From Beroe ovata (lineage: Eukaryota; Ctenophora; Nuda; Beroida; Beroidae), in the NCBI GenBank assembly GCA_946803715.1, contig CAMPET010000219.1, positions 11,799-26,729 on the forward strand: 14,931 nt of DNA, given 5' to 3'. Below the pieces are notes generated by a model. The model worked only from the letters and a program-made list of their open reading frames with translations. It did no database searches and had not been told where the DNA came from. The position numbers were made by a program, and so were the translations under genes. Below, in pieces: positions 7,444-14,931 of this stretch (within the stretch, counting starts at the first letter, position 1; each line of letters opens with the position of its first letter).

Positions 7444-7996
7444 ATGACGTCATTGCAAGTGAAGTATCCTGTCATAGTTATAACAGTATCAGCAGTTGTG
7501 TTTGTCATGTACGGGTTTGTTGCGGGTCTCGTCGCCCTACTGAATGTACCGGCCAACCCATGTCAGATGACTTACATGTTCCAACAACCTCAGTACATTC
7601 CTGGTGAGTGGTGTACATTCCTGGTAAGTGGTGAGTAATCAGTGAGCTAGAGTAAAGAGTGGGTAAGTGGTGAGTTAGACTGATGAGAAAGATGCAAATG
7701 ACAATGTGAAATGACAATGGTGAATTCCAATGATAAGTTACTGTAATATTCTGTTTGCGGAAACTGTTGAGAGATTGTGGTAAGTCAAACTGTCAAAGTC
7801 ACGTGTAGGGACGCGGTTGAGCTACTCACCACCTCTACATATATAATCCATTTCAGTCCCCGTTGAGAATGCCCCGACTCCAAAGTATTCACTCTACGTG
7901 TACGGCGAGGGGGAGTACGCTGACTCCCTGAGACACGGCAAGTTCAACGGTATCCCCGTCCTATTTCTCCCTGGGAATGCTGGGTGCTACAAACAG
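7444..7996 (+). CDS. PGAP1: PGAP1 exons 1-2: signal anchor and start of lipase domain
   Basis: Exon 1 (7444-7603) gives a short cytosolic tail, a hydrophobic segment ([18 protein letters not shown] onward) and the conserved [14 protein letters not shown] motif. Exon 2 (7857-7996) gives [10 protein letters not shown] and [15 protein letters not shown], the strand and loop preceding the lipase core. The joint codon is G/TC (Val). The exon 2 donor is the less usual GTTTGT. The ATG at 7444 sets the usual short N-tail before the membrane segment. Confidence 0.9.
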
Positions 7997-10900
7997 GTTT
8001 GTAATCACGTCGTGTTGTCATCATGACCCCCTTTGAACGTGTTTCAATCATATTGTAACGTGTCTGGATCACCGTGTTACGTGCTACAAGCAGGTTTGTT
8101 TTCACTTTTATTTCGTTACAGCGTGTCTGTAATATCACGTCGTTATATATCATGTAACGTAGCTCCATCGCGGTGTAACGTGTCGTGATCATTTTGTAAC
8201 GCATAAAGCATATTGTTTTGTGTTCAAGTTGGGGGGTGATGAAGTGGATGGGATAAATAATAAGTGGACTATCATTTGAACGCCACGCTTACAGACCACA
8301 GACCACAGACCACAGACCACAGAGTTTACCGGGTTGTTGCCGTCGCTACACGTTGTCGCTACATTGAGTTGTCTATACTGTTGTCCCGCAGGTTCGATCC
8401 CTTGCCTCAATGTCGTACCGTATGTATCACGATCTACGCAAAGCTCACCACTTCAACTACTTCACCGTGGACTTCAATGAGGAGTTGTCTGGGTTGTACG
8501 GAGGGTTGCTGTACACCCAGTCTGAGTATGTTGTTGCTGCTATACGGAGTATACTCAACATCTACTCTCACCCAACCAAGGTTAGGATAAGCGAGCAACT
8601 CTAATATAGTGCTACAATAGTGCAATGGGAGGATTGTTCAACTTTCAGAACACCCAAAGTTGCGTTGTATGTATCAGAATAGAAAAGCAGCAGAAGTCAC
8701 ACTACGCCACTCTTGGGTACCAGAGCGTTGCCATGTTCTCCAGATCACGTGACTCCAGCCCTCACTCACAGGTGGTACTCATTGGGCACTCCATGGGCGG
8801 GCTGGTTGCCAGATCGGTATTCCTACACCCTGATTTCGATAGAGACACGGTGGACGTGATACTGACTCTCTCCACGCCACACAGTAAACCTCCATTCAAC
8901 TTGGAGTGGAACATGAACTCCTTCTACAGGTTATTCTCTTGTGCTACAAATAACAACACCAGGCTTTTTAATGGCTATACAGTATACACGTCATGTTCAT
9001 ATTTTCTCAGAATTCAGTCATTCATAACTCATATCGCTCACAACAATAATAAAGTTATTTAATTAGGCTCATTTCAAAGCAACAGTTGTGTATTTATGAT
9101 CAGTAGAAGGTCCTCACCATTCAATTAATGATGCATGATGACATGACGCGTCACACCTTTGGCAACAACTGTGCAGTGTGCAACTCTACTCCTCTCTAAC
9201 TTCTAGAACATGAGGCTTATCATTATTCCATATATAGAATAATAGCAGCTAGCTGTGAATATCGCATAGCATGGTCACATAGTCACATGCACGTCACATT
9301 CACTCCATTATATTGTGAATGGAGTTGATAATAACTCTCTTGCGACCGCAAGGTAATATTTTATTGGAATCCTTTCTTTATAAAGCGCTTTTGTCTTTAA
9401 CTAGTGGATGTTCAAACAATGGCTCTGTCATTGTTTGAACATCCCCATTTTGACATTTTACCATATATCCCCTCCAATCCATCTGTGCATATTAGGACTC
9501 CTCCTCTCTCTCCCCTTCCTTCCCAAACTCTCTCTCTGNCCCCCCCCCCCCCCAAACCCCCCCCCCCCCCTTTCTCTCCCCTTCCTCCCACACTTCCTCA
9601 ATGCTCCCCAATTTTCCCATCCTTTCACCCGATTCCTCCCCTTTCTCTCACTCTCTCCTCCTCTTGGCTGATTACAAACGTGGAAATTACAGGGATTGGA
9701 ACGATTACGTGTACGAAAACCCGTCAATATTCACTGAGAAAGTGTTTGTGTCTATTGGTAGTGGTATTCGTGACACGATGGTACAACCGCATCACACCAT
9801 AATTAACGGTGAATATCTCATCAACTGTCACCATCTGTGTTATTATGATCTCATCAACTGTCACCATCTGTGTTAACATGATAGGTGTTGATAACACAGT
9901 TCTTGACAGTTTCTACTTACCCAGTTGGTAGCAATGCTTGCTAACAGCTATTCACAGTGGTTAACGTGATCGTTAACAGGAGGTGACAGTGTTATCAACG
10001 TGCTGTCAACGTGCATACCGAGTGTCGGTGTTTCGCCCGATCATTTACAGATGGTCTGGTGCAAGCAGCTTGTCAAGGTTGTTACTCTACTGGATTCTAA
10101 CTTAGCAATATCCCGAGATATGTTTATATCTTCTCGGCTTTTGATTAATGATTTGAACCAAATCGAGACGTGTATTGGAGTATCAAAACTAGATCACATT
10201 TTTCTATTTCTCTATGCTATTGATATTTCAGAAAGTTTGTCTGACACTATTTGACATGATAGACAGACGATCATTGCAAGTAACGACAGACATAAACAAA
10301 TTGCGAGATATAGCAGCATCCAACTTTCTTGGAACCATTTCATCTGTAAGCACAGGTTTAGTCATCACCTCTCAACGACATGTGTCGGTTACTTTGGACG
10401 CCACCTTTTGCTCCCCCCATTTTGCAATGACTGGCAATTAGTCGATGGAAGAATATCAATCTGTAGAATTTTCAGAAGTACAAGCCCCCCGGAAGATTGC
10501 GAATCCAACGCTAATCAAAGATTTGCAGTTTTCAGCGACAGGTCTGTTTTGCTATATACACTGGGCGTTGTATTCGTGGAGTAGTATGAAATGCCATCGA
10601 GATACCGCCATCGAAACACCATATAAATGCCGCCAAAGTTTATGATCTGCTAGATATTATAGAGATATCAAGTTTTTCATCAAGTTCATCTATTCTGGTT
10701 GAATTGATTGCGCCCATGTGGAATTTATGTCTCGATTCTTTTCTTTAAGCCGGGTCATACCACTCCTGCCAATTGCGCCCTTAATGACACAAAATTTAGC
10801 CCAATTTTCTCAAGCATAACTGGAAGCCGCGATGACATTACGACGATACCTAGCGCGCGTCACGTACATATTTAACGCGCGCGCTCGCGCTATAATAAGC

Positions 10901-12916
10901 TAACGCGGCAAATGAACCGTCGAAATTTATCCAAAAATCATTCAATTCTATCAATGTGTACCATTTCGCATCACGTAATACTTGTCGGCTCCCAAGTGTA
11001 GAAACTGGAGTGATTATTTAATTTATCAATGTGTAATATAACGATTATGAATTCAATTAATAACAGTGGTGACGAGGGATGGATGGAAGGAGTTCAGGAT
11101 ACCGATAAAATCAGGCTACAAACTGAACATGGTGATCCGAAACCCGCCCGCTAATAGGTAAGACCAGGTAATAGATGAGTGGATAATATAGATTGGATTG
11201 CAATGAATGTGATAATGAGTGGATAATATAGATTAGATTGCAATGAATGTGATAATGAATTAGGTTTCAATAAGTGTCCAAACTCTATGGTAGTGAAATA
11301 ACATACATGGTGCAGGTGGCTTTTCCATTGTACTAAAGAAATGACCTCCTGTGAGAATTTGGACCACGCTGCTACCCAATATCTCGACCACTATTTCGTG
11401 TACTCTTCAGGTTATCCTCTACCTTTCTTCTCATTTCTTGAGCATACCTCATTCACTAATCCCTCAATCTTCCCACAACTTGAAACCTAAATTTATCCGA
11501 TCTGTATCGCTTCAGAGCGGAAGGACGGCGTTGTTGTGGCTCAGCTTAACCCTGCTTTTGGAGTGGAGAAAAGGGGGATGAAATCGGATTTGATCATCAA
11601 ACATGACTCTTATACCGGTTTGTGTTTCAAATGATCTCTTGTTCAAGTCGAGACAAATGAACACTACATAAAGTTTATCATATGATAGTTATTAAAGTAA
11701 AACTTTGGAAGGATTAAAATAGAACGAGACCATCTGACTATATGCAGAACTATATAAGCAGGACGGTGTATAAGCATGACTCTAGTAAGCTCCGCAAGTT
11801 TTCATGCAATGTGACATTGATCCTGGTCGGGAACAGTGGGTCGGATCATTGGCTGCCATCCGTCGACGCGAATCGGGATACGCGTCAAGACAGTCCTCTG
11901 AAGGGGCATGGTTTTGTTGATAAACACATATTATCAGTCAAATTTATCATGCTGCATAGTCACATAGGTGTGGGGCCATTGGATGCGACAAGACTACGTA
12001 AATTAAAAGTAGCACGTATGTATGACGTGTGCTGTGAGACGTGTTATAAGCCCACCCCCTACTGATTCAGGGGAAGTTGTGATGTCATATCACGAGAACT
12101 CGTCGCTGCTCAGTATATCGGACAAATTGATCCTCCCCATCACGATTGCTCCCTTCTCATCGGCCGACTACTGGGTGTCCCAGCTTGTGGATGTGGTCAG
12201 AGTGTCATGCTCTCCTCTTTCGTTGTCATCATTCAGGTAATTTGACAATGTCGTGGCATTGAAAACGTCATGGTTTTTGACATTGTTACAGCAATGAAAA
12301 TGTCATAGTCATGAGCAGTATAAGCAATCGGCATTAGCTCTTAGCTCTTAGTCTTATAATCGAGCTAGTAGTTGCTATGCAAGCTACCATTTTTCTGGGT
12401 GTGCGGACTATAATAAGCTGTAAGCTAACGGACTATGATTGGGTTGTCGTCAGTTTCGGCACCATTTTCCAAAGAGTTAGTGCAAGGGTTAGCCGTTTGT
12501 GTAATAGGGTAGGGGCACGTCAAATGTGTTGAAAGGCATTTCCTATCGCTTATCGGGTCATGACAATAAGGGAGGTCAGATTATATAGCTTAGACATGAC
12601 TTCAGCTACACTGAAGTTTTAGCTATATGGTCCTACAATCCATTTTCTGAACCATGACCAACTCTGAGCAACTATTGCAGGTTACCACTAGCCAGAGTGG
12701 ACTATGACCACGAGGACACATTCACAAATGTGTCAAGTGGTGTCAATGAGTTAGGGATTCTAGTTCAACTACTCACAGTTCAGAACGGTGTTGTCTCTCA
12801 GCAACCTCGAGTGGGTATATCGCTTACAACCATAGCAACCATATTATGTAAACCACATAGCTGTCAGAGTCGACAGTTATTTCCTGACAATGTTTCCGAA
12901 TAACTACGACGCTGAC

Positions 12917-12965
<49 letters not shown>

Positions 12966-14872
12966 CCTATCACAGGTGCATTTAATCCTGGATCCGGCGT
13001 GCGAGTACACTGTGAGCGTCTCCTGTGATGGTTTCCACACAGCAGCTAACCTCCTGAGATACTACTATGATATACTGGGCGCATGTCTTCTCTTTGCCCT
13101 GCTCAGTCTCTGTGCTCACGTCATTAGGGGCGATGTACCATCTCTCATTCACGGCGTGAGTAGTGCGCGCGCATGCACGTGCATGTAACATTGTAACGTG
13201 TCGCACGTGCAATGTGCACGTGTCGGCTCGGTATGGTGTGAAGTGGGCAATATAGGTCTGAGGAGCAAACGTCCGCTTTTCAAAAGAGGACGTGTGATTC
13301 CCAAGTTTGATTCACCTGCTCAGATGATGTAATGGGTCAAAGAGTTTGAATCAGGATAAGATGTAGAGTCAGGGTAAGAGATGGAGTCAGGGTGGCCTAA
13401 ATAAAGTTACGCCTGACTTCAGACGTTCAATATGACATATTCTCTTGAACGATTCATATTATGATCGTCATAAATGATGTTTCAGACTGTTACTAATCAG
13501 CAATCGAGCCCATGCATTCTCAATACTCATATTATGTGATTCATACTTGAGAATACAGAATCCTCCCTAATAAGGGCATGATTCACCCCCCTTGCTCTCA
13601 CTAGTCTCACTCTGTGTCCCAGTTCACGTCGGACCGGGGGACTATAACGGCATTTGTGGGGATTGTTTGCGTCAAAGTACTGCTATGGGTGTGTCCAACG
13701 CTACATGGACTATTTGGTAGGTGGTACATAACATCACTGAAATGACATCTACCACCCTTTACAAGTTTTCGCGGTTATGAATTATTAAATAAACCCCCAT
13801 CTTTTGACAAATTTACCATCCTTTCATATAAATGCAGGCCTTTTACCATGTTACCATTGTGCTACCAAGCAGCTTTAGCTGGTTACAACCCTAAGATTCA
13901 CTTACCACATTTTTTTGGTCACCGACATTAAGCATCATTCTTTCAACCAAATTAACTGAAAGTTACTCATAGTCATTTGGTTATTTAACTTATATCCCAT
14001 TCTACAGATGTGAAACCACCTACCCACCACCCCCTGATTCCTGGTTCAGGTATTGACTGGTTGAGGATACAACCTGAGATACTCCTAACGGGGCTGCTCA
14101 TCTCGCACAGTCTCGTGTACCTCGTCACTCGGGGTGTCACAATGTTAGGAATCATCCTTCGTCCCTTAGCTACGGTAATTGCAGACAAGTTTACTGATTT
14201 CCCGATAACCCGATTCCTTCCCCCCTTCTTTGACGAAATCATTGGTTATTTAATACCTATAGTTTCAATCACTGAATTGGTGGTTTGATTAAACACACTG
14301 CAATTCCCCGAGCGATATATATTATTGGAATTCCTAAGACAAGACCCCCCTGCTTACACTAAACCGCTGAGCAAGTCACATAATATAGTAATGTGTGCGG
14401 AGTATTATGTTCTCACAGAATCACTTTGTGAAACTAGATTACCGGTGCCCCAATCGATCGAAGCGGTTAAATATTGTGGATTCAATGTATGTTGTGGTTA
14501 GCCTAAAAAGGGTTGTGAGGTTTGTTTATAATGCTATAAATATAATGATAGGTTTGATTTATCAGGTAGATAATAGGTTTGGTCGTTTGGTGACAGGTTT
14601 GATTGTGTACGTATTAGGTTTGATACTAATTGGTTTCATAGAGACTAAAAGGTAGAGGATAATAGCCTATCCCATCTGTCTTCCCCAGCGACTTCAGCGT
14701 CATAACGGCACGCCCTGGTACTGCAAGCCCAAGTTTCAGCTCCTGCTCTGTGTGGTCGGCATGGTAACATCAGGTGCATGGGTGGGCGTGGTCAACCTGG
14801 TCGTCATGGTGATGTACGCTCTCACCAGTCCAAACCCTCACCTGATGGTGGTGACGGTCCTCCATTCGTTTG
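7444..14872 (+). CDS. PGAP1: GPI inositol-deacylase, exons 1-16 (3' end outside window)
   Basis: PGAP1 is an ER membrane lipase that removes the acyl chain from inositol of GPI anchors, allowing export of GPI proteins. Exons: 7444-7603, 7857-7996, 8392-8580, 8772-8929, 9693-9808, 9980-10077, 10232-10345 (or 10355), 11067-11157, 11316-11410, 11516-11617, 12071-12236, 12681-12810, 12976-13155, 13623-13716, 14008-14174, 14689-14872. They encode about 731 residues; the human protein has 922. An N-terminal membrane segment (about 8-33) is followed by the lipase domain ([61 protein letters not shown]), a lumenal beta-rich part (WLFHC...[15 protein letters not shown]) and C-terminal membrane segments. 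Phases match at every join except exon 7-8, which needs the GTTTAG donor at 10356 or an unseen exon. Confidence 0.93.
7997..8391 (+). other. PGAP1: PGAP1 intron 2 with reiterated GTAACGTGTC motifs
   Basis: This 395-bp intron holds near-repeats of its own 5' end. GTGCTACAAACAGGTTTGT (7984-8002, spanning the exon 2 donor) recurs at 8081-8099 with one change. GTAACGTGTC-containing segments recur near 8056 and 8176. A 7-bp tandem (ACAGACC, about four copies) lies at 8291-8318. No coding potential was recognised. Confidence 0.6.
8772..8929 (+). CDS. PGAP1: PGAP1 exon 4 with catalytic serine
   Basis: This exon follows the acceptor CTCACAG at 8771 and encodes [15 protein letters not shown], the alpha/beta-hydrolase nucleophile elbow. 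The catalytic Ser is residue 170 in this model (human Ser174). It continues with [10 protein letters not shown], the conserved segment after the elbow. It ends AG/GTTATT in phase 2, which pairs with the G opening exon 5 at 9693. The active site looks intact, so the gene is probably functional. Confidence 0.92.
9406..9444. repeat. Perfect 16-bp inverted repeat in PGAP1 intron 4
   Basis: GGATGTTCAAACAATG (9406-9421), a 7-nt loop GCTCTGT, and its exact complement (9429-9444). The arms are perfect and would form a stable hairpin in the transcript. No target-site duplication is evident. Confidence 0.75.
9539..9570. repeat. Poly-C runs next to an undetermined base
   Basis: An N at 9539 is followed by C14 (9540-9553), AAA and another C14 (9557-9570). 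Homopolymer length here is probably unreliable and the N marks an assembly ambiguity. The tract is intronic, so it does not affect the PGAP1 reading frame. Confidence 0.85.
9815..9875. repeat. Two 28-bp direct repeats in PGAP1 intron 5
   Basis: A 28-bp unit beginning ATCTCATCAACTGTCACC occurs at 9815-9842 and again at 9848-9875, a 33-bp period with perfect matching. It lies a few bases after the exon 5 donor (9809). Confidence 0.85.
10346..11066 (+). other. PGAP1: PGAP1 intron 7, possibly hiding a small exon
   Basis: About 710 bp lie between exons 7 and 8. The GTAAGC donor at 10346 is strong but leaves phase 0, while exon 8 opens in phase 1. The weaker GTTTAG donor at 10356 gives phase 1 and a continuous frame. 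Part of the family sequence with a conserved Trp-Val-Lys motif is not seen, so a diverged exon may be missed. The stretch 10828-10925 is locally rich in CG dinucleotides. Other open frames here lack family similarity. Confidence 0.5.
11175..11254. repeat. Two 40-bp tandem repeats in PGAP1 intron 8
   Basis: A 40-bp unit starting ATGAGTGGATAATATAGATT is present at 11175-11214 and 11215-11254 with a single G/A difference. It occupies about half of the 158-bp intron between exons 8 and 9. Confidence 0.85.
11618..12070 (+). other. PGAP1: PGAP1 intron 10
   Basis: This 453-bp intron has donor GTTTGT at 11618 and acceptor GATTCAG at 12070. The flanking exons join in phase 1 (G/GG). A long open frame (11742-12065) runs through it but has no family similarity and ends just before the acceptor, so I treat it as chance. 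No repeat or RNA gene is seen. Confidence 0.6.
12237..12680 (+). other. PGAP1: PGAP1 intron 11
   Basis: This 444-bp intron has donor GTAATT and acceptor ATTGCAG. The joint codon AG/G encodes Arg, continuing [12 protein letters not shown]. Short reiterated GACATTG/CAATG-type words occur near its start. Nothing else is recognisable. Confidence 0.6.
12919..12963. repeat. (CA)n microsatellite in PGAP1 intron 12
   Basis: About 22 CA units end only 12 bp before the exon 13 acceptor at 12975. They fill most of the place where a polypyrimidine tract would be; the tract is reduced to CACCCCCTATCACAG. CA repeats near splice sites are known hnRNP L binding sites. Confidence 0.95.
12976..14174 (+). CDS. 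PGAP1: PGAP1 exons 13-15: end of lumenal domain and first C-terminal membrane segments
   Basis: Exon 13 (12976-13155) encodes [15 protein letters not shown], aligning to the conserved CRYEVTV region. A loop and the hydrophobic [18 protein letters not shown] follow. Exon 14 (13623-13716) is a short hydrophobic exon ([17 protein letters not shown]) opening directly after CCCAG. Exon 15 (14008-14174) encodes polar [12 protein letters not shown] and two hydrophobic stretches. Phases are 0, 1, then 0. If the exon 15 donor GTAATT were not used, translation would stop at 14286, giving a truncated form. Confidence 0.85.
13156..13622 (+). other. PGAP1: PGAP1 intron 13 with CACGTG palindromes
   Basis: This 467-bp intron begins GTGAGT. 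Close to the donor are the 14-bp palindrome CATGCACGTGCATG (13172-13185) and an 8-bp hairpin CACGTGCA-ATG-TGCACGTG shortly after 13200. A near-tandem GAGTCAGGGT motif occurs around 13367-13392. No coding potential is seen. Confidence 0.6.
14175..14688 (+). other. PGAP1: PGAP1 intron 15 with reiterated AGGTTTG motif
   Basis: This 514-bp intron has donor GTAATT and acceptor TTCCCCAG. Between about 14515 and 14640 the word AGGTTTG, mostly AGGTTTGAT, recurs five or six times at 20-45 bp spacing and creates an open frame of hydrophobic residues that I do not consider coding. Confidence 0.6.
14689..14872 (+). CDS. PGAP1: PGAP1 exon 16: membrane-segment exon
   Basis: This exon follows the strong acceptor TCTTCCCCAG and reads [20 protein letters not shown] and on through a long hydrophobic stretch (CVVGMVTSG to [10 protein letters not shown]), ending HSF-G before GTATGT. 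It starts in phase 0 and ends in phase 1. It fits the multi-spanning C-terminal part of PGAP1, although this region is weakly conserved and identity rests on order, frame and hydrophobicity. Two hundred or so residues remain outside the window. Confidence 0.82.
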
Positions 14873-14876
14873 GTAT

Positions 14877-14897
14877 GTTCTGTGTGTGTGTGTATGT

Positions 14898-14931
<34 letters not shown>
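14877..14931. repeat. (GT)n microsatellite at the right edge, PGAP1 intron 16
   Basis: A GT-rich repeat with a few TATG interruptions begins just after the exon 16 donor and runs off the window. It is the complement of the (CA)n tract at 12919-12963. Confidence 0.92.

Larger units (their letters stand above)
8930..9692 (+). other. PGAP1: PGAP1 intron 4, hairpin-rich with poly-C gap
   Basis: This 763-bp intron contains hairpins at 9222-9243 (ATTATTC/GAATAAT), 9297-9325 (overlapping CATTCAC/GTGAATG and CTCCATT/AATGGAG) and 9406-9444. It then has a pyrimidine-rich stretch with two C14 runs around a single undetermined base. The acceptor is AATTACAG at 9692. The coding-like frames across the poly-C are not supported. 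Confidence 0.6.

Noticed and set aside
9404-9802. Proline-rich frames across the poly-C region
   Set aside because: Low-complexity intronic pyrimidine tract containing an N; real coding begins at the acceptor before 9693.
10445-10645. 66-codon frame in PGAP1 intron 7
   Set aside because: No similarity to PGAP1 and no compatible phase.
11742-12065. 107-codon frame in PGAP1 intron 10
   Set aside because: Exons 10 and 11 join directly in matching phase and continue the protein; the frame has no recognisable motif.
12982-13212. Minus-strand frame opposite PGAP1 exon 13
   Set aside because: Shadow of the coding exon.
14395-14655. 86-codon hydrophobic frame in PGAP1 intron 15
   Set aside because: Produced by reiterated AGGTTTG words; not compatible with the phase 0 join of exons 15 and 16.
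1-14931. CRISPR arrays, tRNA/rRNA genes, bacterial insertion sequences, intact retroelements
   Set aside because: Looked for and not seen; direct repeats present are short tandem duplications and microsatellites in introns.

Overview
The window is animal nuclear DNA from a draft assembly. Its genes are interrupted by short GT-AG introns (about 90 to 760 bp, plus one of 4.7 kb). Proteins are of metazoan type, there are long (CA)n/(GT)n microsatellites, and a lone N sits in a poly-C tract. The compact layout and moderate AT-richness suit an early-branching invertebrate such as a sponge, but this is only a guess. No bacterial operon, CRISPR array, rRNA or tRNA is visible.

Layout, left to right. 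(1) Positions 61-5693, + strand: the last four exons of 5-oxoprolinase (OPLAH, glutathione cycle), with phases that match throughout. (2) The final OPLAH intron (773-5507) carries two intronless genes for related secreted proteins, arranged head-to-head as an imperfect inverted repeat (arms about 1171-2660 and 3989-4987). The left gene (minus strand, 330 aa) has two copies of a domain of about 150 residues and four cysteines; the right gene (plus strand, 173 aa) has one. I do not recognise this domain. The unique spacer between the arms contains what looks like a decayed protein kinase exon. (3) Positions 6248-7171, +: an intronless diphthine--ammonia ligase (DPH6) with an unusual Pro/Thr repeat at its N-terminus. 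(4) Positions 7444-14872, +: sixteen exons of PGAP1, the GPI inositol-deacylase, running off the right edge. Every exon was placed by similarity, splice signals and matching phase; one junction (exon 7 to 8) is uncertain.

The three conserved genes share a strand but have unrelated housekeeping roles: 5-oxoproline recycling in the cytosol, diphthamide synthesis on eEF2, and GPI-anchor remodelling in the ER. The most unusual element is the nested, divergently transcribed, recently homogenised pair of secreted-protein genes inside the OPLAH intron. The pair would also let the OPLAH pre-mRNA fold into a long double-stranded hairpin.
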